Source: Mucilaginibacter terrae (GTDB taxonomy: Bacteria > Bacteroidota > Bacteroidia > Sphingobacteriales > Sphingobacteriaceae). Taken from it: DNA of 64,000 nt. Below, one piece after another: positions 8,815 to 17,712 of the stretch. Where the stretch lies: the NCBI RefSeq assembly GCF_031951985.1, contig NZ_JAVLVU010000001.1:310001-374000 (forward strand). The letters are read 5' to 3'. Every line of letters starts with the position of its first letter. Position 1 is the first letter of the stretch. The position numbers and the translations under genes are program-made. Under the pieces are notes generated by a model. The model was not told where the DNA came from, made no database searches, and saw nothing but the letters and a program-made list of their open reading frames with translations.

Positions 8815-10695
8815 ATGAAACTTAAAAACATAGGGACGTGCTTGGCCGCAGTTCTCACGCTTGCGACCTCCTGCAAAAAAGTTATTGATAAACAACCTTT
8901 GGATCTGCGAACTGAAGAGACGGTATGGTCGGATCCCAAATCAGCTCAGGCTTATATGAACAGGATCTGGTACGCTACGATACGCACAGATTACGCATAT
9001 GAGTCATGGTTCGGCTTATATGCCGGTCCGTTTAACACCGGCGAATACGTTTCCGATAATTCCGTGACCAGGGCGCAGCGCGGTACCGGCGGTTTTAAAG
9101 ATGAAACCTCCGTAAAGGACGTAACGGCTAATATCGGTGCTTTCGACAGTTTCGTCGACCTTCGACGTGTGAATTTGGCCATCGATCATTTAAATGATCC
9201 TGAGACCCGGACTAAATTTACTCCATCGATCACCGATGATATGCTTGGACAGGCTTATTTTGCAAAAGGGCTGATCTATTTTGCACGGGCAAGAAATTTC
9301 GGAGGATATCCCATTATTGACAAGACATTAACGGTGACCGATGAGTTGAAGTTAAAGAGAGCAGGCATACAGGAAACCTATGATTATACCATCAGCCTGC
9401 TGGAAAAAGCTGCAACGCTTTTACGAAAACAGCCTCTTTCCGGAAGACCCAACAAAAGTGCTGCTTATGCGCTCTTATCTGAAGTTTGTATTCATGGCGC
9501 CGCTTACATCAAATATGATATGCTGAACGGCGGTAAAAGCGTCGATCTTACTCCATATTATAACAAGTCGATCGCTGCTGTGCAAAGTCTTACTGCAGAG
9601 GGTTTGTATTCGCTCGAACCTCAGGAAACCTACGGTAAAATGTTCAATGATCTGAGTTACGCATCTGGTTCACCAAAAGAGATCATTTTGGCACAGCTTA
9701 CCCCACCAAATATTTTCCCTGTGTCAAATGATAAAGTGATCGAGCTTAATTGTTTTATCCCGGTATTCTTTAATGATCTTTTGACCGATGCCGTGAAAGC
9801 GAGGTATCCCGGAAATACCCCATTTACTGGATTTGTGCTAAATGCCGGCTTTCAAAGTATAGCGCCGGTCCCTAAGGTCGTTGATGAAACATTCTATATC
9901 AAAGATCTTGATGGGAAAGCCCGTCGCTGGCCTGAATCACAGCTATTTGCCAAATACATTACCGTGATAGGAACAAAATATACCTTGAATGCCCAAGCCA
10001 ACGCGGATGGGATCAAAGATGTAACAGAGCTGATGTACAAGAACCGCGACATGCGGTTTTATTCAACGATCGCTTATGATGGATCCACTTATTTTAATAA
10101 TAAAGTCGATATGAGAATAGGAGGCAACATGCACCCTCGTTCCTATAAAGTTTTGTCTAGTGCGCAAGGCGCCATCACCGGTTACCTCTATAAAAAGGGT
10201 ATCCCCGAGACCCGATCATGGTTATTCGGAGATATTACCGGATGGTACAAGATCGGATTGCGATTATCAAGAGCTTATCTGAACGCTGCTGAAGCCTATA
10301 TGATGCTTGGTGATAACGCCAAAGCGAGAGAGTTGATCAACCTGACACGTACCACGCATGGTGGTTTGCCGGCTTTGACCAGCGAGACCGGAAATGACCT
10401 TTGGAAAATATACATGGACGAACGGAACGCTGAACTTATTTTGGAGAACGACAGGTATTTCACACTGCTTCGATCAGGTATCAGAAATGGGGCGGAAGGT
10501 ATTCCAGAATTAAATTTCGGTGCTGTAAGGGAATTGGAGATTGCCGCAGACGGCAAATCATATGAATTTGTGAACCTTCCGTTCGACGCGAACGTGAACA
10601 ACTATAACTTTAACAGACACCGTTATCTTTTACCGGTGCCCAAGGTCATCACTGATCAAAACCCCAATTACCTCCCTAACAATCCAAGGTATTAA
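8815..10695 (+). CDS. SusD/RagB-family surface glycan-binding lipoprotein
   Basis: Outer-membrane lipoprotein that sits as a lid over the SusC barrel and binds the incoming glycan. The lipoprotein signal ends at Cys20 (TLATSCKK). The N-terminal part holds the TPR-like helices of the family (LGQAYFAKGLIYFARARNF; LSRAYLNAAEAYMMLGDNAK) and the C-terminus ends in the usual YLLPVPKVITDQNPNYLPNN stretch. At 626 residues it is of normal to slightly large size. It is co-transcribed with the SusC gene upstream and a small lipoprotein gene 14 bases downstream. Confidence 0.96.
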   Translation: MKLKNIGTCLAAVLTLATSCKKVIDKQPLDLRTEETVWSDPKSAQAYMNRIWYATIRTDYAYESWFGLYAGPFNTGEYVSDNSVTRAQRGTGGFKDETSVKDVTANIGAFDSFVDLRRVNLAIDHLNDPETRTKFTPSITDDMLGQAYFAKGLIYFARARNFGGYPIIDKTLTVTDELKLKRAGIQETYDYTISLLEKAATLLRKQPLSGRPNKSAAYALLSEVCIHGAAYIKYDMLNGGKSVDLTPYYNKSIAAVQSLTAEGLYSLEPQETYGKMFNDLSYASGSPKEIILAQLTPPNIFPVSNDKVIELNCFIPVFFNDLLTDAVKARYPGNTPFTGFVLNAGFQSIAPVPKVVDETFYIKDLDGKARRWPESQLFAKYITVIGTKYTLNAQANADGIKDVTELMYKNRDMRFYSTIAYDGSTYFNNKVDMRIGGNMHPRSYKVLSSAQGAITGYLYKKGIPETRSWLFGDITGWYKIGLRLSRAYLNAAEAYMMLGDNAKARELINLTRTTHGGLPALTSETGNDLWKIYMDERNAELILENDRYFTLLRSGIRNGAEGIPELNFGAVRELEIAADGKSYEFVNLPFDANVNNYNFNRHRYLLPVPKVITDQNPNYLPNNPRY

Positions 10696-10709
10696 ATCAA
10701 CAATAACTG

Positions 10710-11216
10710 ATGAAAATTTTTAAAACTTTCGGGACGTTGCTCAGCTTGTTACTGTTGCTGTCCTCTTGCTTGAAATCGGGTCTGGATGAGCTGCCTAATT
10801 CAGATCTGAATTCCATTTCTACCATAACCTTTGAACACCGCTGGATAGCAAACAATGCCAACGGTTATGAGACACTATGCCGCCAGGCTATGACGCTTAG
10901 CAACAATAAGCCAGGTGTGGCCCCATTGGACAAGGAAATCAAAACAACGATTACCGTGCCTGCAGCGAATGACGGAACTGCCTCCGCTCCATCGGCTTAT
11001 AATGCGTTCAAAACACCCGTTAGAAATTCGGTTTCGCGTAGCCAGCTATACCTCTTTGCCGTGATTAGTCCGGCCGCAAAGATAGAACCGGTCGACGGTG
11101 CCCCTGTTATGGGACTGCCTGGTGATTTTTCCGCTGGTTCCTACAAGTACAAAGTGACTTCCGCGAGTGGCAAATCAGTTATTTATACGGTCACGATAGA
11201 TGGCTTTATAAAATAA
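10710..11216 (+). CDS. PUL-associated small lipoprotein (DUF5018-related type)
   Basis: A 168-residue lipoprotein with a signal peptide ending in LLLSSC (Cys20). The mature part is rich in beta-prone segments, with a C-terminal YKYKVTSASGKSVIYTVTID typical of the DUF5018-related immunoglobulin-like surface proteins that follow SusD in many Bacteroidota loci. It probably sits on the cell surface next to the SusCD complex and helps in glycan binding. The family name is from recognition only. It lies 14 bases after SusD and 21 bases before the GH127 gene, so it is in the same operon. Confidence 0.75.
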   Translation: MKIFKTFGTLLSLLLLLSSCLKSGLDELPNSDLNSISTITFEHRWIANNANGYETLCRQAMTLSNNKPGVAPLDKEIKTTITVPAANDGTASAPSAYNAFKTPVRNSVSRSQLYLFAVISPAAKIEPVDGAPVMGLPGDFSAGSYKYKVTSASGKSVIYTVTIDGFIK

Positions 11217-11237
11217 GAGACCCGCTGTCACGAACCG

Positions 11238-13071
11238 ATGAAAAAGTATTGCTTGTTGCTATTGATCAGCATGTTCATGTATAAAAGTTACGGCCAGGTA
11301 GCCGTGGAGGCACATGCCATGCCTGCGGCTTCGGTTGTTCTTTTGCCTTCCTGGGTAAAAGAGCGGGAGTCGCTGAACATTAAATATGTACGTTCATTAG
11401 ACCCCGACCGCTTGTTGCACAACTTCAGGGTACAATCCGGCTTACCTTCAAATGCCAAACCACTGGAAGGATGGGAATCCCCACGAATCGGTTTGCGGGG
11501 GCATTTCGTAGGTCACTATCTGTCCGCTACTGCGTCCATTATTCAAAATTATCATGATACGACGCTTACCCGTAAAGCCGCTTACCTGGTTGCTGAACTG
11601 GCCAAATGCCAGCAGGCATCAGGTGCAGGATACCTGAGCGCATTTCCGCAAGCGGATTTCGATAAGCTGGAGGCCAAGTTCGATGGGGTATGGGCTCCTT
11701 ATTACACTTACCACAAGATTATGCAGGGTATGCTCGACCAGTACACCAAGGCAGGCAATAGGCAAGCTTATCAGATTGTATTGGCCATGGCTGAATATAC
11801 AGCGCAACGTATGTCCCGCTTAAGTCCAGCCACGATCGACCGGATGTTTTACACCGTACAGGCTAACCCTGCAAATGAGGCGGGTGCCATGAATGAGGTT
11901 TTGTATGAACTTTACCAGGTTTCTAAAGATCCGAAACACTTGGCGCTTGCCAGATTGTTCGACCCCGAGTGGTTCGCCGCCCCAATGACAAGAAATGAAG
12001 ACATCTTGAGCGGATTGCATTCCAATACCCATCTTGTCCTCATCAACGGCTTTGCAAAACGCTACGAGGTGACAGGCGAAGCTCGCTACCATAATGCGGC
12101 GTTAAATTTCTGGAACATGCTGACCAGAGATCATGCTTATGCGAATGGATCGAGCAGCGGCCCACGACCCAACGTGACCACCACGACATCGGCCACTGCT
12201 GAACATTGGAGTGTACCCGGGCAGCTGAGCAATACGATGAGTAAAGAGATTGCCGAATCCTGCGTGACGCATAATACGCAGAAACTGACCTCGACGCTGT
12301 TTACCTGGGACCCTCAACCCAGGTACGCAGAAGCATATATGAATACTTACTATAATGGTGTGATGGCCTTGCAGAGTGCCTCGACCGGTGCTGTAGTTTA
12401 CCATCTGCCACTGGGTTCGCCCCGTAAAAAAGCCTGGCTGAAAGAAAATGATTTTAAGTGTTGTAACGGTTCAAGTATCGAGGCTTTCGCCGCGTTAAAT
12501 ACTGCCCATTTACTATCAAAACAGTTCGAATCTTTGGGTAAACCTGTATGTACCGTCTAAATTTGATTGGCGTGAAAAAGGAGTTCATATACAGCAATCC
12601 GGTAATTTTCCGGCAGACAGCGCGGTTGAATTGACGATCAAAGCTAAAAAGCGGGTTCGATTCAAATTAAATCTTCTGATGCCGGAATGGGCAGATGGTG
12701 CGGAAGTATACCTGAACGGCATCAAAGAAGACAGGCCCATTCTAGCGTCCACTTACTTCGGCATTGAGCGGGAATGGAAAAACACAGATCGGATAAAGGT
12801 TGTATTCTCCTATAATTTTCGTTTGAAAACAATGCCTGACGACAAGAACGTGTTCGCCGTTTATTACGGGCCCACCTTGTTAGCCTTCGAGCACGCAGCA
12901 GAACTGATCTTCAGAAAGCAACCCTTGTCCGTTCTTAAACATATTTCCAGAGTAGACGCTGATACGTTTATGCTGAACGATGACGGGAAAAAATATATCA
13001 TGCGACCGTTCTATCTGATTGATGATCAAATTTACGGCGTTTATGCTACGGCACGCGATTATAAACTTTAA
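11238..13071 (+). pseudogene. GH127-type beta-L-arabinofuranosidase, frameshifted
   Basis: Secreted glycoside hydrolase of the DUF1680/GH127 family, which releases beta-L-arabinofuranose. Signal peptide at residues 1-20. The catalytic (alpha/alpha)6 domain is clear (WESPRIGLRGHFVGHYLSA, DGVWAPYYTYHKIMQGMLDQ), as are the Cys residues expected to hold the metal and act as nucleophile (ESCVTHNTQKL and FKCCNGSSIE). The first frame stops at 12560. The rest (SSNLWVNLYVPSKFDW through ATARDYKL) continues in another frame to 13071. The switch falls at about 12515-12535, and a few residues normally present between the two parts also seem absent, suggesting a small deletion and not just one lost base. 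Together the pieces give ~610 residues, the usual family length. It is the last gene of the SusCD operon and is followed by a terminator. Confidence 0.88.
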
Positions 13072-13106
13072 CAAGCTTCGTTGTATTCCATCCCTTACCT
13101 TATCCG

Positions 13107-13134
13107 AAAAAGGGGACCAATGGGTCTCCTTTTT
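13107..13134 (+). terminator. Rho-independent terminator of the PUL operon
   Basis: Twelve-base-pair stem AAAAAGGGGACC / GGTCTCCTTTTT (one G-T pair) with an AATG loop and a T-run closing the right arm. It lies 35 bases after the GH127 stop, in the direction of the SusC-SusD-GH127 operon. Confidence 0.88.
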
Positions 13135-13135
13135 A

Positions 13136-13787
13136 AATTTATTTCCTTAGATGTTGCATTGTTTGAAAAGCTCAATGGAGGCAGGATGTTTAAAGATAGG
13201 TAGATGCTAAAACTATGTTAACTTGGCCAAGTTATGTTCATCATCGATGCAGCAGGAATGCTTACTGAAGGTCCCTGCGATCTGATCAGAGTGACTACAC
13301 TTTGCGTCACTTACTTTATAACGGTCGCCGGGCAGAGCTATAACTTCTTAACAGTAGCGAAAAGGGCCCCGGTTTTCTGATGGCACAGGTTTGTTTGAAG
13401 AGCAAAGTTGCTAAAGTGCGAGAACTAAATGTCACAAGGCATATTGCTTTCACCGTTCAACTATCAGACTCTGCAAGATGGATAGTTCTTGGTCACTCAA
13501 ATGATTTTCAGGTACTGTATTACTCGCTAGACAACTAATATGTTGATCGTTTAAGTACGGAATTATTAATGACTGATTTATAAATGCTGAGTGTGTGAAA
13601 ATATTTGTATAAACTGTTGATGCAAAACAAACTACAGGTTACGAGCAAAAAGGCATTGCCGAGGTCCTTTTGTGACTGCTATACCGCTAAACTTTAAGAG
13701 TTATAGATCTGACAAGAAAAATTTGAAAAAACTTGTTATAAACCCTTGTTAATGATTAACGATCCCAGATAAGTGGGATTTTTGAAA
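13136..13787. other. Non-coding stretch before the sensor kinase
   Basis: About 650 bases with no open frame of note, no RNA gene and no strong repeat. It must contain the promoter of the kinase gene, but no clean TAnnTTTG box stands out. Confidence 0.4.
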
Positions 13788-15266
13788 ATGCGTTCGAGAG
13801 AGATAGAGGATCATCATGATCAGATAATGAATCAAGACCCGGTTTTACGAGATGGGAGCGCGGCGCTTTGGGAATTCAACATGCGAACCAGTCAGCTGAA
13901 AGGATCCGCGGGGTTTTACGACCAGTTAAATTATGAGATCGTTGAAAAAGAAATGGACTATCATTATTTTATCAACACCATAGTTTATCATGAAGATCTG
14001 CCACTGCTGCTCAAAGTTGCGGCCTCTTGTGAGCCCGGTAGTTCCAAGTCCTTGGAATTGAGGTTGCTCACTGGTAGTGGATTTCAATGGTTCCAAAATA
14101 CATTCCGCCGGGAGGAAGGCCCGGTGTTGACGGGGTATCTTATCAATATTCATCAGTTTAAAATCGTAGAGTTTGAACTGGCTGATGCCAATCAAAAGCA
14201 TGCGGCCTTAGGCAAAATTTTCCGTTCCGGTATATGGGAAATAGACGTCCAGCATCGTTCAATCACTTTCAGTAAAGAAGCTTGCGAAGTTTTGCAAACA
14301 CCTGGGCAAGCTATTATGCCCATAGCCGAATGGATCAGTCACTTTACCCCAGCTTATCGACCCGTCTTAACCAATAGCATAAATTACAGTATTGAAATTG
14401 GTAAGGCATTTGACCATGATCTACAATTCCGTACCGGGACCGGCCTATTGATCTGGGTAAGAATTAAAGGGTTGACTAAAATCGACAAATGGGGCAAAAT
14501 TCTGTTTGTGAAAGGTGCCGTTCAAAATATAGATCATTCTAAGAAACAGGAAAAACAATTGTTATCATCTTTTGAATTCTTGGAGCTTCAAAACAAGCGT
14601 TTGCAAAACTTTGCTTACATGGTATCGCACAATCTTCGGTCACATACCAGCAACCTCAAGTACCTGGTACAGATGCACAAAGAATCAAACGAGGATGGAG
14701 AAAAGTCTGAAATTTTTGATCATATATCGACCATTAGTGATAGTTTGAATACCACCATTCAACATCTGAATGAGATCGTCAAGATGGAGGCTGATGTTAA
14801 GCAAAAACGTGTGCTGCTCCATTTCGAAACAGTTTATCGGAATGTTGTAATGGCGTTGGAAAGTAATATCGATCAGGAAAAAGCAGTAATCCTTGCCGAC
14901 TTTTCTGCCTGTCCATCTATTGAATATATACCCGCTTATCTGGAGAGTATCTTCCACAATTTTATAACGAATGCCCTTAAATATCGACACCCTGACCGGT
15001 CACCCGAAATTCGTTGCTACAGCAAAATTGCTGACGAATATATTTGCCTATATTTTGAAGATAACGGAGTTGGCATCGATTTGAACCGCTATGGGCATAA
15101 ACTGTTTGGAATAAATCAAACCTTTCATCAGCATGCTGATGCTAAAGGGATCGGTTTATTTATTACCCGCAATCAAGTAGAAGCATTAGGCGGAAATATT
15201 GAAGTGCAGAGCACTGTAGGTGAAGGTACCCAATTTTGCTTGAGACTGGTTAAATATATCGTTTAG
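13788..15266 (+). CDS. PAS-domain sensor histidine kinase, soluble
   Basis: Sensor kinase that autophosphorylates on His and passes the phosphate to a receiver. Two PAS-type domains occupy about residues 20-125 and 140-250 (VRIKGLTKIDKWGKILFVKG is the typical PAS end). A dimerisation helix with the phosphorylated His (FAYMVSHNLRSH, His at about 281) follows, then the ATP-binding domain with N-box (HNFITNALKYR), G1 (DNGVGID) and G2 (KGIGLFITR). No membrane segment is present, so it is cytoplasmic. A GTG at 13773 also opens the frame, but the ATG at 13788 is the simpler choice. A receiver-type gene lies convergent, 27 bases beyond its end, a natural partner if it were intact. Confidence 0.93.
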   Translation: MRSREIEDHHDQIMNQDPVLRDGSAALWEFNMRTSQLKGSAGFYDQLNYEIVEKEMDYHYFINTIVYHEDLPLLLKVAASCEPGSSKSLELRLLTGSGFQWFQNTFRREEGPVLTGYLINIHQFKIVEFELADANQKHAALGKIFRSGIWEIDVQHRSITFSKEACEVLQTPGQAIMPIAEWISHFTPAYRPVLTNSINYSIEIGKAFDHDLQFRTGTGLLIWVRIKGLTKIDKWGKILFVKGAVQNIDHSKKQEKQLLSSFEFLELQNKRLQNFAYMVSHNLRSHTSNLKYLVQMHKESNEDGEKSEIFDHISTISDSLNTTIQHLNEIVKMEADVKQKRVLLHFETVYRNVVMALESNIDQEKAVILADFSACPSIEYIPAYLESIFHNFITNALKYRHPDRSPEIRCYSKIADEYICLYFEDNGVGIDLNRYGHKLFGINQTFHQHADAKGIGLFITRNQVEALGGNIEVQSTVGEGTQFCLRLVKYIV

Positions 15267-15293
15267 AAGGGTTGCAATTTTAGCACTTTTTGT

Positions 15294-15729
15294 TTATTCG
15301 GTCGTTACGATTTTTGAGGAAGGTTCGTTAAGCTGCTTATGAAAATTGCCGTATATCATCTGCAAACTGTCCTTTTTCATAGGTTTGGAGATGAATCCAT
15401 TGACAGATGGGAAAGTCAAAGAGCGTTCTTTATCCTGCTGACTCATAAACCTGCACCCTTTTGGAAAGGGAATCATATAACGCATTAAAATGCAGGAAAT
15501 CCCAACCATTAAATTCAGGCATGTGCAGATCTATCAAAATAATATCCGGCAATCCAAGTGCATCAGGCAAAACCTCCTTCAACCGGTTAAGCATTGGCCT
15601 GGCATCTGAATGATTTGTAATATCCGCAAACACTAAAGTTTGCTGGCAAAGCTTTTCCATGATTATGTGTTCCAAAGGATTATCATCGATCATAGCGAGC
15701 TGACAACCCAACAATCTTTTTTCACCCAT
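15294..15729 (-). pseudogene. Single-domain response regulator, frameshifted
   Basis: CheY-like receiver. The first part (MGEKRLLGCQLAMIDDNPLE, then IILIDLHMPEFNGWDFL with the phospho-acceptor Asp) runs from 15729 and reaches a stop at 15430. The remainder, including the conserved Lys (FPSVNGFISKPMKKDSLQMI), is in another frame ending at 15294. The switch lies about 15433-15455, near RVQVY / MSQQDKERS, and a few residues normally found between these motifs are missing. The whole would be ~140 residues. It faces the PAS kinase convergently and may have been its phosphorylation target. A sequencing indel is the alternative to true inactivation. Confidence 0.8.
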
Positions 15730-15927
15730 CTGCGGATATTGTCTGAATTATTCTTTTTTTAAGGCCTGATGAAGCCGAACCAAAGTTTTTATTGAAATTT
15801 AATTACTCCATAAGCGGCAGGTCGATCTCGTCAACATGCTCCGCTAATCAATATGCATCATGAGGAACCAAGCGTAAGTTCGCTGTATGTGCTTCTTTAA
15901 AATGGTACCGGCCTTACTGAATTCAAT

Positions 15928-16608
15928 TTATATTATCCTGAACTTGCACATTGCCTGATCTCTGAAATAGCCAATAGGCTCTTTGGCAAGATAATCATCC
16001 AGGACCTTTGCAAACCCTTCTTTAGGTTCATCGCGGAAGGCTACCTTAAGCGCATGAAGGGTCTTATCCCCCCGATGAAACTCCGATACCAATAATCCTA
16101 CACGTTCGGAAAACGTTTTTGTACCGTCCGGTATCATACCCATTTGTGCTGTGATAGAAGCCAATAAAGGTTCATAATTTAGTAATGAGGGATTCCTGTC
16201 TTGATAATGCTGAACATACCATTGCAGAATAAACAAGATCTTATAGAATTCTGCGCCTGGATCATTTAGATAGTTTAAAACAAAGGGTAACAATTCTTCC
16301 TGCCTTCCTGATGTTTCGCTTGTCTTAGCGGCACGGTTTATAACAACATAATAGATAGGATGGTGCGTTGGTAAAGTTTTTAGGATAGAGAGATCGATGC
16401 TAAGGGACCGGTCAGGAAAATTATTAAAGGAGTATATAGCGCTGATCAGGCTTTCGCAACGCAATTTGATCTCGTCATGATCCTGATGGGCAAAATATTT
16501 GTCGGATAATGCTTCCACTTCGGCAACAGCATGCAAAGGATAGTGTGACAGCACGACCTTTTTAAAAAGCGCTTGATATTGTTCGTTAATGGGTCCTGAT
16601 TGTTCCAT
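15928..16608 (-). CDS. Helical protein of unknown function
   Basis: A 226-residue protein that I do not recognise. It starts MEQSGPINEQYQALFKKVVL and is rich in Leu, Glu, Lys and aromatic residues throughout, with no signal peptide, membrane segment or Cys motif. It looks like a soluble all-helical protein, possibly with repeat-like helices (LSDKYFAHQDHDEIKLRCES, FILQWYVQHYQDRNPSL). It is a single gene with long non-coding DNA upstream. Codon use looks like that of a real gene over its full length. No role can be assigned from context. Confidence 0.7.
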   Translation of the reverse strand: MEQSGPINEQYQALFKKVVLSHYPLHAVAEVEALSDKYFAHQDHDEIKLRCESLISAIYSFNNFPDRSLSIDLSILKTLPTHHPIYYVVINRAAKTSETSGRQEELLPFVLNYLNDPGAEFYKILFILQWYVQHYQDRNPSLLNYEPLLASITAQMGMIPDGTKTFSERVGLLVSEFHRGDKTLHALKVAFRDEPKEGFAKVLDDYLAKEPIGYFRDQAMCKFRII

Positions 16609-17505
16609 AACTCTTGCGTTTATTAAGTAAATAATTTAAAATAAGTGGGGGAGACTTAAATACCGATCTTTTTTAAGCACTACGATCATTATACCATCCA
16701 CAGACATTCACCATAAACTTTGTCGATTCCGTTTTCCGAAAAAGCAAAAGGTGAAACGCACAGAACTGGATTCGATACCATGGATTAAAATAAGTATCCG
16801 CCGATAAGCCAGAATTTAATCTTTGCTGAGAAAACAGAGTTGCCTAAAATGTGCATTGTTCAAGCTATTGCAGACCAAGCCTCTACGACTGAATTACAGT
16901 ATCCCGTATAGATAAAGTTTGTTAGTTACTTATTTCAATAAATCTTAAACCGGATCTACTCTGTTGATGCTATAAAATAACATGTCGGCTACTACCCAAT
17001 CGGTTTTACAAGTGCCTTGCTCTATTTCTCTTAATTCACAAAAAAGTATGATCCCTCAAATGATCTATTTGTTTCTACTTCATCTCAAATATAAGTATTA
17101 TTGGGGTCCTATTATAAGCGAATTGATCTCAAAATAAAACATAATTATGTCCGCAATCTGCTTGTGTTCGGTATAGTAGGCCGTGATAGTAATTCGCGTT
17201 TGAAATGCTTCTTCACCGTCTAAAATTTTCAAAGACGATCAAGTTTCCCTAGACATTTAACTATTTGTAAAGGGAAACTGAAAGTCGTATTGCTTTTGTC
17301 GGCATTGGTTTAGCGGATCGTGTACACGGGACATCGCATAAGGTCAGATATGATATTGCGGCGACCATTACGACGCGCTATTAATGGCAGAAAAAAACAG
17401 GTATTTAACTTGGTATCGTTATTAAGTGAATGAAAAAGCGGCATTGGAATCCGATAGATGAACCTAACCGTCTACTTCGATATAAAAGATAAATATCCAA
17501 AAATC

Positions 17506-17522
17506 AGACCGTTTCACGGTCT
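17506..17522 (-). terminator. Probable terminator of the lyase gene
   Basis: Perfect 7-bp stem AGACCGT / ACGGTCT with a 3-base loop. Read on the minus strand it is followed by GATTTTTGG. It lies ~190 bases past the stop of the alginate-lyase-family gene, so it is a plausible though weak terminator. Confidence 0.45.
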
Positions 17523-17617
17523 ATATAAAAAAATACTTAGTATAAATTGTAGTCCGTGAAGCCGGCCGTAAGGGTTTAAGTAAAAAAAGGATTCTCCAAA
17601 TGTTTCAATGAAATAAT

Positions 17618-17651
17618 AATTACGGCTTAATTTTAACGGCAGGCCGTAATT
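17618..17651. repeat. Inverted repeat, 9-bp arms
   Basis: AATTACGGC and GCCGTAATT flank a 16-base spacer just after the lyase gene. It could be a protein-binding site or part of the transcript end. No function is assigned. Confidence 0.4.
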
Positions 17652-17712
17652 GATTTGATGATCTGATCAAGTAAACAAGTTGAATTGGTATATTATTCCT
17701 ACGAAAATAGGT

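Larger units (their letters stand above)
16609..17712. other. Long non-coding stretch with inverted repeats
   Basis: About 1.1 kb without a credible gene. Two features stand out near the right side: a short perfect hairpin at 17506-17522, probably ending the minus-strand lyase transcript, and an inverted repeat at 17618-17651. The rest shows nothing I can name. Confidence 0.4.
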
